From contig NMRA01000831.1 in the NCBI GenBank assembly GCA_002633005.1, forward strand, positions 25,865 through 79,978: a stretch of DNA of 54,114 nt, read 5' to 3'. The position numbers and the translations under genes are program-made. The notes below the pieces were generated by a model that did no database searches, was not told the DNA's origin, and saw nothing but the letters and a program-made list of their open reading frames with translations. The DNA comes from Phoronis australis (taxonomy: Eukaryota; Phoronida; Phoronidae). Below are positions 1 through 10,822 of the stretch, one piece after another; the stretch's first letter is position 1, and each line of letters opens with the position of its first letter.

Positions 1-2507
1 CAGGCCAGCCAGCTGGCTCTCTATTGTGTTGGCAGGGAATGGGGTAATTGAAACTTGCGCTTCAGTTAACAATTCTGATTGGGTTTTGGCTTGAATTTTC
101 AGCAGGGATAGATTCGTCATGGTACGTGTACTAGTGGTGATAGATTAACAGCCTTGATTTCGCGAGCCCTTTAAATACATGGTGAAATGGCTTGCAGCCG
201 TGCCAACTGAATCTGAGATTGCGTAAAAAGGGTGTTTCTATGAGAGGAAGTAAGCACGACCACATACAAAGGTAAGGTTTGTGATTATTTTAACGATTAT
301 TCCAAGATTATTCTACCGATGCCTGTTAAGTGAGGCACTCGCCGATGTCGACTTCGCGGCAGTCAGTCGCCAGGCAGAGTCTGGTTAATCTTTGTATGTT
401 GTGATATGTGATACGATACTTGACGTAACAATCGGGATCTTTTCGTACATCAAAGCATTATTATTGTTTGGAATGATTTCTAAAATTTTATCAGTGACAG
501 TTACATCAATCAATGCTGAATGTTTATGCTGTCAACTCGATACAGGTTAATGAGTTAAGATTACAATCCAATCCCAATGGGTACGTGAGTGATAAATATC
601 CATTGCATTAGACTATTCAAGTTTGTTTACTACCTATCATATGTCTTCTGGAAATCTATTACACGTTGAAATGGAAATCTGTCACGTCTGTTTTCACGTA
701 ACCTTTGGTTTTTAGGTTTGAAGGCTTGTACCGTGCAGAGGAGATATGCATCGCTTCTGCATCGTCCCTGAATGGACAAAAATTGTTTTTTAGCATCTGA
801 CTGTAGCTAACCAACAAGATCTTCCCATCATCCAGTGCAGATCTGTTGTCAAAGTCTACTTTCTATATTGGAGACAACGAACAAAGCCTTTGAAAAGGAA
901 CAGCTATTTTTAAAGTCATTTTGTTAAATTACTTATTCAGGTCCCGAGGGGAGATTGGCATGGGGGGTTGTAATATTTGGTACAACTGAATGTGTGGAAA
1001 TAACAGGTAGTACATGTTTGGGGAAAAGAGCATGGTGATGTAATTCTTAACCTTCACAAAGTCCCTTCAAGTTGATTTCATGAAACTGTTTTGCTACTTG
1101 TATCAATTGTAAAACCACGAAAATATATTACATTTTCCGAATTCACAGTGACTGAATAGTCTATAACTCATGCCTTGAAATGTTGCAAGTCGTTATAAAT
1201 TCAAATGACTGCCATTTTTGTGAAAATTGCATTTTTGATGGTGCCTTACGACTTGTAATTACTCTTAAACAACAGAAAGATTATCCATCATTTTTAAATG
1301 ACCCAAGTCTTCATATCTTCTATTAGAAGAAAAACGGTTCCCTCAACCTTAGGCTAGAAGTATGCTTGACAGACCCATGAACCTGTAATCTGAGTTTAAA
1401 ATTGCTGAAAGTATCAAAATTAAAAAGGCTTGAAAATGGGTAACAAAGGTTTGAAGTTGTCTCAAAAAACTTGTATATTTTACAGACAAGTGATGCGTTT
1501 AAAGAATTGTTATGGCTAGGGATAAAAAATAAAGACACAGTTTTATGCAATACTCATTATATACACCCTTGGTTTCTGAAAATAGTAATTATTTACTTTT
1601 ATGTGAAACTGTAAACCAATCACCATATATTTTTGAAAAACAGGGATAACATTTTTGATCCAATCTGGAGTACTTAATTATTCATATTTCAATATTTGTT
1701 CCAGGTTCAGTGACATTTTAAGGCCACTTCAAGCTGTATCATAGACAAGCTTTGTTACTCCGTTCTCTTCCCACAGCACTTCCACACACCAGCAGTGCTG
1801 CATGGCACAATGTGCAAGTCAGTGGCCCTGGAGAAATGTGAATCGCAGTACTAAGTTACCATAAGACAATGTGCCAGTGGAGTGTCTGTGTATCCAGATG
1901 AACTATATCTGACTGCTACACAAATAAGCCTTGTTGGTGAGGATGCCCTTTCATAGGCAATGAGTCATGTGTGGACAATAGCTTATTTCCTTTCCTGGAA
2001 GAAACATGAGGGACTGAAGCTAAAGAAGACCTAGTCACACTCTGGTCTAGTTCAGAGTCTGATTTTGGGCTCAAAACGATTCAAGTGATATGCTGCTGTG
2101 TTTACCTTCAAGGGTCTAATTGTGGATGTTATTGAGGCTGAATGAGGTTACATGAAAGAAAGCCACGTGTTGAAACTGGACCTTTTTTACAAGCGCTTCT
2201 ATAGGCCATTGAAACTAGAACCCAGTGAAATGAAAGCCAAAAGCTGAGTGACATTAAATTTTCCTTTCAGAAGAAAGGCTTTATACTATTGGTAAAAACT
2301 TTTCAATTTGGTACAGATTATGGGGAAATGACATTCAGTGACTGCATCGATTGTCTTATTGTATGTTTTCAATTGTAGCTAGCTGGATAAGAATCTGCTA
2401 TGCACAAGATTCGAGAATAAACAATTATCAGTGTATTTAAAAACAAATGGCAAACTGAAAAAGCACAGAAAGAAACAACATTGCGAGGGAGTCCATAATC
2501 AGGCATA
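1..2507. other. Non-coding stretch, nothing recognised
   Basis: No open frame here has recognisable protein content, and I see no tRNA-like boxes, TIRs or tandem repeats. It lies downstream of the small secreted-protein gene and of the last kinase exon found, so it could hold unrecognised 3' exons or UTR of either gene. Short open frames (for example 1323-1550 minus) have no splice-site or domain support. Confidence 0.5.
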
Positions 2508-3509
2508 TCAGGTGCTGAATTTCTGAATTACGTTCAATTCTCTCAGGTTATTGCTGAAGGATTGCTTTTCACTTTGTCCAACGGTGAAATAGATGGTCAG
2601 GCGGTTGGTTTCAGTTGTTTTTTCTTGCCTGTAACAGAATAGAAATATTAGCAAATTGTAAAAGAAAAGACAAGACAAATCTACTTTTGTAAGGCAGAAC
2701 ATACTTGACATTTCATCTTCATGTTTATGTGTAGAAACTAATAACCTTTGTACCCAAGTCTTATTTAATATCTGAATTAAAATATGTGAAACAGGCTAAA
2801 AGTGATTTAACAATGTGTATTTTTCATGACACTTAAAATGTGCTTCTGATCTCAACAAGTAAAATTCATTCTAGGTGTCAATTTTTTTCCAATGCAATGT
2901 TACGACATTTACTGAATTAAGGCTTATTCATGTTAATTCGATAACTGAGCTGGTGGTCCTGGGGGTGGGGTCCACGATAAAATAAGGAAACTCACTCATC
3001 TAGAGAATTTTATTGGAAACAGCATAGTTTTGAAGAGAAACTGCTGTGAAAAAGTCACTCTTGACTTCTGTGCATCACGTACCATACACCTCTTATTTTG
3101 GGAGCACTCCCACCCAGGACAATATGAATATGTGCTGCTAGCCTACCCGGCATCGGGTGAGTTTCCAAAAAGAAACACTTAGTTCCACTCAATAAAACTG
3201 TTATTCAGTGGGGTAACTGGTGGGGATAACATCACCGAACGATGTTGATAGAAACTGATTGCTAAAAACTTACCAAGTAATGTTGTGTAGTCTCCGAATG
3301 GAACTGCATAGTCATAGACATAGAGCACACACGGGGCTTCAGCATCCACACACTTTTTGTCAGTTAGTTGACCCTGTTGACCGCAATTGTCCACGAATAT
3401 AGTAACCTTAGGTCTTTTGGGAATTTGTGGCCACCTGTCGAAGACTTGCACCAGGGAAATTAGCAGTAATAAGGCTTAGCGCGACGACGTATTTTGATAA
3501 AAATTCCAT
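2508..3509 (-). CDS. Small secreted Cys-containing protein, two exons, frameshifted signal peptide
   Basis: I do not recognise the family. Exon 1 runs from an ATG at 3509 to a GTAAGT donor (exon end 3274). Exon 2 runs from about 2633 (or 2638) to a TGA at 2508-2510. The ATG opens MEFLSKYVVA, and the next frame continues directly as a Leu-rich core (LLLLISLVQ), a normal signal-peptide h-region. It then gives a mature-looking segment with RPKVTIFVDNCG, KKC and APCVLYVYDYAVP. The two frames join only if one base near 3473-3480 is removed, so this copy is either disabled or has a sequencing error. Exon 2 ends in ...NVIQKFST-stop. Exon 1 ends in phase 1. That fits the acceptor at 2634-2635, whereas the acceptor 5 bases upstream would be out of phase. 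The product would be about 120 residues with three cysteines in exon 1. A Leu-rich start, a strong donor and a clean terminal exon support a real gene; function is unknown. Confidence 0.5.
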
Positions 3510-3639
3510 CTTTTACCAGTTGTTTACATGCAGACAGCCACGCATGCGCAATTCAATCACCACTAGTACAGCAGCGACACCGCGAGGAGAATTCTCCGAA
3601 TAGCCCCATTCAATTACTACTTTCAAACTTAATATTAAC

Positions 3640-4919
3640 TAGAGCAACGTGGAGCGTTGAAATGCGCCCACGAATGCATTGCAAATGATGTGCTTTTAGG
3701 GTTATTTTTTGTATCATAAAAATGGCCACTAGATCACGCAAAAACATACAATCCATTCAAAAACAGGAACATGCCATATTTCATAAAAATCTGACAAGGA
3801 ACTTCAGAGAAACAAAGGAAAACAGAATAAAATGAAATTGCCACTAGTGGGCACAGTGTCCGTTGGATTTGCCTGAAAGTCGCCGTCGTCTGTTGTTATC
3901 TTCATATAAATCACTTACTAAATTATATAAAGATCCTGCAGTGGGTTTAAGAGATACAACTATGAGCGCGAAACAAACCTACCACTAGGAGGCGCCACAA
4001 TAGTCAGTCACCATCATCAAAGGTCATCTTCACACTGAGAACATATATGCCAATTTTCAAATGATTTGGTTGAAACGGGTGGACACCAAAAACCAAGGTT
4101 TGAAAACAGCAAACAATGGCCTGTAAGTGGTGCAAAATACCTCGATTGCATCCAAAAACAGGAAGATAGTGTCATCACACCAATAGATGCCTATATTTAA
4201 AATTTTATGAAAATCTTTTGAGGACCTTTGAAGATACAGCGTTAAACATAAAAATAAAATTGCCACTAGGGGGCACAGCAGTAGGCAGATCTGTCCAAAA
4301 TTCGTCGTCATCTGTAGACAACATCATATAAATACAGTTGCTAAATTAAGTAAAGATCCTGCGAACGGCTTAGGAGATACAACCATAGGCGCAACAAAAA
4401 AAAATGCCACTAGACGGTGCCACAGTAGTCGAAATCGTCGGAATATCATCGTCAACCGTCCTCTTTATAGTAAGCACATACATGCCAATTTTCACAATCA
4501 TCCTTTGAGAAGTTTGGTTGATAGAGGGGTGGACCCAAAAAACAGACTCGAAAATAGTAAAAATGGCCACTAGGTGGCGCAAACTACATCGAATCCATCC
4601 GAAAACAGGAGGATAGCGTCATCTCACTAATAGGTAACTACATACTGAATTTCATGGAAAACTGTTCAAGACTTTTGAAGATACAAAGGTTAGCGTAAAA
4701 AACTAAAATTGCCACTAGGGGGCACACCAGTAGTCGGATCTGTCCAAAAGTTCGCTCATGCCGTCCCATTCATGAATGGAACAAATGTGCCAAATTTCGT
4801 GAATGTAAGTCAAAGGGTTTTGGAGATAAAGCAGCGGACGGCGGACGGACGCCGCCCGGACGGACGAACGGAGATGACGGCATAATGTGACCAAATATAA
4901 ATATGTGGGCGCATAAAAA
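3640..4919 (+). mobile_element. CTCF-motif-array repeat element, copy R1
   Basis: This is an interspersed element of an unclassified family. It starts with AGAGCAACG...GCGTTGAAATGCGCCCAC and ends with ATGTGGGCGCATAAAA, so TGCGCCCAC and GTGGGCGCA form subterminal inverted repeats. The body holds repeated blocks, each with a GCCACTAGNNGGC motif (about 3840, 3981, 4262, 4406, 4565, 4710) followed by phrases such as CAATTTTCACAATCATCCTTTGAG and TTCATGAAAATCCGTT-like variants. There is no coding capacity. This copy is shorter and more diverged than those at 28754-35482 and 36697-38213. Confidence 0.8.
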
Positions 4920-5229
4920 GTGGCTATAATTTGCCTAACTTTTTTCTACCCTGCCTGTCTTAATCATGTCATTTTTTCATTGTCGTAAATACTCTCACTG
5001 TTTAGAGTCATCTCTTTATTTATTTTGTCTGTCATAGTTAAATTTTCACCATTCTTCGTCATTTATTCATTGTCTTAATTCTCAAATTCTTTTAATTGTA
5101 TCTTTGTAACATATATTTAATTGTTGTTTTATTGCTTCATTACATTATATTATTGTTTTTCTTGTTGAGGGCCCTCTTGGAAAGCAGTAATATCACTGAA
5201 GAGGCCACCCTCATTTTAAATATCACAAT
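4920..5229. other. AT-rich spacer
   Basis: T-rich sequence between the R1 repeat and the LINE fragment. Nothing specific is seen. Confidence 0.4.
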
Positions 5230-5828
5230 TAATAAACAAATAAATATTAAGTAAATATTCTGGTAGTGTGATTCCTGGTCATGGAACTAGAGAAGTAATA
5301 GGTGGCGTGGAAAGACAGGAATTCCATATGGACTTTCTCAATGAGGTGGTTAATACTCATCTTGTTAAATTGACCCTCATGTCTTTTAAACCATGGAAGG
5401 CCTCCGGGAAAGACATGGTATTTCCTAAGATGCTACAGGAAGCAGGAACCAAGCTTTTCCAAATCCTGTCTAATCTTTACAAGGCTAGTATTAGACTAGG
5501 CTACGTCCCAGAAACCTGAACTAAGGCGAGGGTCGTTTTTATTCCCAAACCTGGAAAGGATTCTTACTTATAAAGGGACTCCTTCATACCCATGCCATAA
5601 CTCTAACTTCCTTCTTCTTAAAATGTCTTGAGAAATTGGCTATGTGACAGTTAGAAAAGCAAGATGTTATGAGCAGACTTCTGAGAAATCAGTATGTTTA
5701 CAGAGCTGGATTTTCTACAGAGACACTGACTGCTCTTCATCACCTTGTCAGACAGCTTGAAAATACTGTATACAATAAAATGTTTGCTCTTGGTGCTTTC
5801 ATCGACATTGTAGGTGACTTCAGGTATA
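5230..5828 (+). pseudogene. Non-LTR retrotransposon reverse transcriptase, 5' half
   Basis: This is the N-terminal part of a LINE reverse transcriptase with stops and frame changes. Visible blocks are FKPWKASGKDMVFPKMLQ (RT motif 0/1 region), then VVFIPKPGKDS in a second frame (motif 1), then QYVYRAGFSTETLTALHHL and GAFIDIVGDFRYI (motif A region) around 5669-5828. The reading frame stops abruptly at a TTAA where a THAP-bearing transposon is inserted and resumes in the same frame at 7547. It is dead, with at least one stop (TGA at 5517-5519) and a frameshift. The clade (Jockey, I or CR1 group) is not resolved by eye. Confidence 0.85.
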
Positions 5829-5832
5829 TTAA
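5829..5832. repeat. TTAA target site, left copy (K1)
   Basis: TTAA directly precedes the terminal AGGAGAATGCCACCC and is repeated at 7543-7546 after the inverted terminus. Confidence 0.9.
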
Positions 5833-7542
5833 AGGAGAATGCCACCCGATTTAATTAGTCTTTTTTACCATCTTAATCGGTCTATATCCAAATCGCCTCT
5901 TATACGGACAACCTTACCTTACCGAGAGGTGTCGCATTAATCTTTGAGGAAGGTGAGAAGCGATGCAGTGACGTCAGTGCTTTGTCTGCAGAGTGAATGC
6001 CACCACATTGCGGTGCATGATTCCAGCTTGTCCAAACTATGAAGCTGTGAAGAAAGCGGGTTTATCGTTTTTTCGACTTCCTCGAGAGCCCGAAATGCTT
6101 AGGAAGTGGCTCGCGATAGTGAAGAATGAAAGGTACACTGTTAATAGCAAGTATGAGGCCGTGAAACATCTCTGTGTCTGTGGCCGGCATTTCGTTGACA
6201 GTGATTTCTCTGACGAATTCCGGCTTACCAAAGAACTATCCGTATGTTCCGTTGCCTGTGCATTTTCAAAGCGCCTCTCCAGTATTTCTTGATCAGTGTA
6301 TTCCGGTTCGATTGAACTGATAGCCTGTGAAACCTAACAATCTGACCCGTGAAGTCTTCGCCGGATGAGTTCTTGACTAAGTCGGGATTGGCGCCAGGCG
6401 AGTTGCCACGTAGACGTTTATTATTCTGCGTTCTGTTTCAAAATGAATTATTCTCATCCTAACGAATGCTTATATGAAACTTAAACAAAGTCTGTCTCAT
6501 TAGATACAATTTGTAACGCCTTGGAGTGCGCGAGTGCAAATGTTTTGAGAAGCCAGCAATGAATAAACCACTGCGTTACCGGTTTTTGATGCCGGCAACA
6601 AAGGTAACTGACCAGGCACCGAGGCCGTGTGAGCTCATGCTAATTCAGTGTTTGCTGACAGAAAGCGGTTGTGAAACAATATACTCGATTTTATATGTTA
6701 TGGTCAAATGTTAGGGGGATCTTTATTTAGAAAAACAAATACATTATTGAAATCATTGTTACTGTACAACCTTTGCCCTAATGGTACCTGACTTTGCGGC
6801 CGGCCACCGACAAGTAGATTTTCAGTTTCGTGGCTAATTCACATAAATAATTACGTGCACATTATTTCTCTGGCTCACTATTATAGTCTTTTCGTGACTG
6901 AAGGTTTAATGGCCAACTCAAGCTGGTTTATGTTAGTGCCAGTCCCGGCAGCCGCGACGGGCCTGATCGGGTTCCGAGCCACTGGCCGGGATAACGAGTC
7001 AGTCTGGCCGCGACGGGCCTGACCGGGTTCCGAGCCACTGGCTGGGATAACAAGCCTGTTGTGTGTTTAGAACTCAAAAAATCACAAGTATAAACAACAC
7101 AGATCTAGACTCTCCTGTCTGTATTTCACGGAAGAATACTTCGAATTTATCTCCGAACAGACCCCAAACTCTTGCTACGGACTTTTGTAAATTGGCCTGC
7201 TGAACTTTGTAGGCTATGGTGTGTCCAAATACCAGTAAATCCGTAGCAGCGATATAAAACAACACATTTTTATAAGAACTCGGTGTATTTTTAAGGGTTT
7301 TATATCGAAGTTTGATTATTTATTGGTGTTAAACGATGAATTGAAGCGATAAACTGACACCAGTAACCTGTGATGTGAACTGCTGAACAGACTGCGTGTG
7401 AAACCAATTACGTCATTGGATAATTTCAACACCTCCGTCTGCCGTCAGGTGTTAGGTAACGCAACCGAACCTGCCGTTATCGAGTAGAACTACTTGATCT
7501 AAATTGACACAAAATAGGTTGTTTTTTGGGTGGCATTCTCCT
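5833..7542 (+). mobile_element. TTAA-flanked THAP transposon K1 (Kolobok-like), inside LINE
   Basis: 1710 bp. The terminal inverted repeats begin AGGAGAATGCCACCC and are flanked by TTAA on both sides. A TTAA target, a 5' AG terminus and an N-terminal THAP domain are together typical of the Kolobok superfamily. The only clear coding segment is the THAP domain at 5993-6240. No transposase catalytic core is seen, so the copy is non-autonomous or decayed. A GC-rich segment near 6945-7065 contains a tandem duplication of about 60 bp (CGACGGGCCTGA.CGGGTTCCGAGCC). The same element lies inverted at 50182-51873. PiggyBac also targets TTAA but is not known for THAP domains. Confidence 0.85.
5993..6292 (+). 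CDS. THAP zinc-finger domain (transposon K1)
   Basis: This is a C2CH THAP DNA-binding domain at the start of an open frame. CMIPACPNY supplies the first Cys pair, followed by a central FFRLP and RKWL, and then CGRHF supplies the Cys and His of the closing pair. All four ligands are present, as is a Trp at the usual place. A splice-acceptor-like CTTTGTCTGCAG lies just upstream at 5979-5990, so this may be an internal exon rather than begin at a start codon. Past about residue 80 the frame loses similarity, and no transposase follows. The copy in K2 (minus strand, near 51600-51750) keeps CIIPSCPNY but is broken. A sequence-specific DNA-binding role is inferred from the family. Confidence 0.8.
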   Translation: MNATTLRCMIPACPNYEAVKKAGLSFFRLPREPEMLRKWLAIVKNERYTVNSKYEAVKHLCVCGRHFVDSDFSDEFRLTKELSVCSVACAFSKRLSSIS

Positions 7543-7546
7543 TTAA
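7543..7546. repeat. TTAA target site, right copy (K1)
   Basis: Second TTAA, matching 5829-5832. Joining the flanks at one TTAA restores the LINE reading frame. Confidence 0.9.
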
Positions 7547-8400
7547 ACATGATGCTATCTATAATGCACTTGTTCAATTTCAGATTGACAAAGGGCTTAT
7601 AAGGTAGATTATGTACATGCTGGGCAGTCAGACTGTAACAGCTAAGCTGGAGGGAGCTAATGAGACTGTCCATCTCACTAGAGGTACTCCACAAGGTGGT
7701 ACCGCTTCACCTGCTCTCTTCAATATGGTCATGGACTGCCTGTTAAGGCAGCTGTTGGCTAACATTGGGAAAGGTCTAGTTGTACAGGCCTATGCTGATG
7801 ACATTGTCTTCTGTGTGTCAAGTGTTGATGCTTGCACTTGCCACAGGATTGTCCAGAAGGCAATTGGCTTGGAGATCAACAGCAGTAAAACAAAAGTGGT
7901 GATGTTCACGTGGAAGCCGAAGTGGAATGTAAAACCATCAAAGCTCTATGGCACTGAACTCCCACTCCAAGAAAAAGTCACGTACCTAGGTGTTACTCTC
8001 CACCATCGCCTTTCTTGGACACCTCACGTGATGGACAAGATAACCAAGGCCAAGTCGGACCTGGTAAGGTGTAGCCGGTAGTGGGTAAAACTTAGAGACT
8101 CTCTCCCAAGAATTCCCTCTGGTTCTACATTGGTGTTTTCAGACCGATGTTAGCTTACGCGGTATAAACATGAATAACATCTCTTGAACAGAGCACTGTT
8201 AGAACTAAACTGACACAAATACAGCATTTAGCTTGCTTGTTAGTTACTTCTGCTTTTCCAGGGACACCTATAGCTGCAATGGAAATGCTTATTGGTTTGC
8301 CACCCTTGCATATTTACCTCAGCGGTGAAGATGTGCTTGCAGCTTACCGTATGAGGTGTAATGGGCAGTGGAGTAAATGCGCGAATCAATGATACTGTTG
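7547..8400 (+). pseudogene. Non-LTR retrotransposon reverse transcriptase, 3' half
   Basis: This continues the LINE fragment 5230-5828. RT motif B is visible as RGTPQGGTASPALFN and motif C as AYADDIVF, with the catalytic DD intact. Motif D/E-like KTKVVMF, VTYLGVTL and LSWTPHV follow. After a TAG at 8079-8081 the similarity continues, broken, to a C-terminal block AFPGTPIAAMEMLIGLPPL near 8260-8310, typical of the region after RT in many LINEs. No endonuclease domain and no 3' tail are recognised. The copy is dead through stops and frameshifts besides the K1 insertion. Confidence 0.88.
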
Positions 8401-9118
8401 CTCATAAGAGCCTAGTGTCCATTTCTGATTTTGACAACTTGCTCTGCTACTTCTCAGCTTTCTCTGAAATTGTCTTTCTGCCATACTGACGTGATCATGT
8501 ATCTATTGCATGCATGCACATTAACTGTAATGACCACATATATCACAAGTCTTTTTCGTTTCTGCCCTTAGTTATCCACTCAAACGTGCTGATGATTTAA
8601 CTTTTATCAGAAACTTTGTATTAGTTATAACACGTATAAATGTTATGTTTTCACTGTGTCTAATGAACTGTTTGCAGCGGGCCTCTGCGGAAGAGGAGTG
8701 GAGTCACTGATTGGCCAATTTTAATGTGAAATAATAATAAAAAACTGCTTAGTTGCCAGTACAGATACTAGTGCCTATGGTTTGATTTTGTGCCAAGCCA
8801 CATATAAATGGCATTGCTATCATAAGTAACTTCAGTTATGGTTTGACTCTTGCTTTTGAGAAACGTAATATAGACATTACTTTTCTGGATCCCTTTGACC
8901 TGAAATATAACAAATCCGTGAGCCAAAAACAAAAACGTTGCGATTCATTTCAACCCTGGCAACGCCACACGGGCAATTACATGGAAGATGTCCACAGGAC
9001 AAACTTAACATTTTGCACAAAATGAACTTGCCTTGCTGTTGGCTACAAGGCTAAAGGGGTTCACCACTTCCTCAAGAAAATCATCCATCACACAAATGAG
9101 GTACGGTAAACAACTTAC
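8401..9118. other. Spacer between LINE and kinase exon
   Basis: The missing kinase C-lobe exons might be expected here or further left on the minus strand. One minus-strand open segment after an acceptor-like TTATATTTCAG (about 8915 down to 8785) reads as plausible protein, but its phase does not fit the kinase exon at 9119, so I do not call it. Confidence 0.35.
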
Positions 9119-9333
9119 CAAGTCCAACAGAAAACAGGTCATGGGCCGGCTTATATTTCTTTCTACCCAAAATATCCGGATCAGAATAATCATGCTTCAC
9201 TGTCAGTGTCACAGTGGCTGATGACTTTGCATTAGCCAACAGTTTACAGAAGCCAAGATCTCCTACGCGTATGTTATAGTATTTGTCTATCAGTATATTG
9301 GAGGTCTTTAGGTCTCGATGTAGCACTGCTTTC
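9119..9333 (-). CDS. Kinase exon: catalytic loop and activation segment (VIb-IX)
   Basis: The acceptor TTTTCCAG precedes 9333 and the donor GTAAGTTG follows 9119. It encodes the catalytic loop LHRDLKTSNILID (Asp, Lys and Asn all present). The Mg-binding motif is GDLGFCKL, with DLG in place of DFG. DYSDPD stands at the usual APE position. HDLFSVGL corresponds to the DxFSxG of subdomain IX. The catalytic residues are intact, so activity is plausible; DLG is tolerated in some active kinases. The exon ends in phase 1 and no continuation was found, so the C-lobe is incomplete in this window. Confidence 0.85.
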
Positions 9334-9670
9334 CTGGAAAATTCACCAAAAATATCATGTTTGTACGTTTGTGTAGGTTTGTACTATAATAACACAATTA
9401 GCCAAGCTGAAGTGTGTGAGAGACAGATGCAACGTCGCTAACTCAAGAAAGCAAATTCCAGTATTTGACTCATTTTTCTATATAAACTGAAGATGATCGG
9501 TAAGTAGTGCATGGGCGACTCAGCTGCACATGCAGTATGTCCTTTGTTTTACGCTAATGTGTAGCAGGGGACAACTAGCCAATATACAACCCACTGCACC
9601 CAAAGAGCATAGCAGTTGTCATGCTGTCTCTGAATTATGCAAGGTAATCTCAGTTGTAACACATACTCAC

Positions 9671-9900
9671 TTGTACTCTGATTTGCAGTGGAGATGATAC
9701 ACAGCTTCAGCAAGTTGAAAGGCAATTCTAATACGTATTGAAAAAGGAAGTTCTCCCGACAATTCCTTCTTGTCCAACACAGTTTCCAAGTCCCTAGCCA
9801 TCTTGGGATATACGAGCTTACTTCTGGCATGTTCTTTGTCTTCATAAACTGCCAGGACAGGCACAACAAAGGGATGCTTTATCCATGCTGATTCCTTTTC
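9671..9900 (-). CDS. Kinase exon: alpha-C to alpha-E (III-VIa)
   Basis: The acceptor TGTTTTCCAG is at 9901-9902 and the donor GTGAGTATG lies just below 9671. It starts in phase 0 and ends in phase 2. It encodes EKESAWIKHPFVVPVLAVYED, which matches the end of alpha-C and beta-4, then KLVYPKMARDLETVL (beta-5 and hinge) and FQLAEAVYHLHCKS (alpha-E). Joined to the neighbouring exons it forms a continuous kinase core without gaps. Confidence 0.85.
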
Positions 9901-10822
9901 CTGGAAAACAGGCATTATACTATTTGCTGTTGACAATACTTTCACTAAGAACAGCAAACAACAGAAATTCTCAAATATTTTAACCTGCACATGTTTCAAG
10001 ATGAAAAAAAATTGGCATTTTGACATTAAAAAATCAACCTTCAGTAACAACATGTTCGGTTTATGGGACCATTCATAAAGTACATCATCATTGGGGGGGA
10101 GGACTTTGGAAAACATAATGCTTGATGACAGGGGACGAGGGTTCGAGGTCTTGTGACTTCACCACTAATTACATAACTAAACCACTCAAAGATGAAGGAT
10201 ACAAGTTGTTATAAGAAAATGAAAATGCTTGTTAAAGCAGTGTGCATTAAGGCTTTTAGATTACAATAACATCCAATTATGTAACTGGTTGGCTATTTAA
10301 AAACAAATTTGGCCTTTGTGTTAAATTTGCCGTTGTTTTGTCATTAAAGCAATGTCATCAACCAGTGGGCAATAGTAAGTAATGGGTTCAATACCAAAAC
10401 AGCTGAGAGAATGCAATTAGTGGCTGGAAAGAAGGGAGGGATGGTTAGGCCGTGATGACAAGTGATGACAGAGGGGAGACACGGGTAAAAAGAGGCAAAT
10501 TTTGGATGACATAACATATGAACGGTCTCTTATTAGCTGTTGAGAAATGCAAATTTTAGAGGCTATACTAGATAAGTTTGATATGCACTTCATGCAAATC
10601 AAAGGATGTTCTAAACAAAATCAAAGATCTCACAATACTATAAATACCATGATTGTATTACATATTGCATGCATGAACAAAATCTTAGCTCCCTCCCCAG
10701 CCCCCAAAGCTGAAGATCATTTCTCACTTAGCCTCTTCGGTCTTATAGCTATATCCTGTCAAGAAAAGATCTACAGAAAATGAGCATGGAGATATCAATT
10801 ACTGCACTGATATTTTTGAGTA
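9901..10822. other. Intron, first part, nothing recognised
   Basis: Intron of the kinase gene between exons 9671-9900 and 12317-12399. It contains no recognisable element before the TA-flanked transposon at 10823. Confidence 0.5.

Noticed and set aside
7074-7265. Minus-strand frame in K1 resembling a plus-strand frame in K2 (LLVFGHTIAYKV)
   Set aside because: The similarity is explained by the shared element DNA. There is no domain, and the frames open and close at different points in the two copies.
9005-9193. Continuation of the kinase past 9119 in the adjoining minus frame (VMDDFLEEVVNPF)
   Set aside because: It lies past a strong GTAAGTTG donor, in a different frame from the kinase exon, and shows no C-lobe motif.
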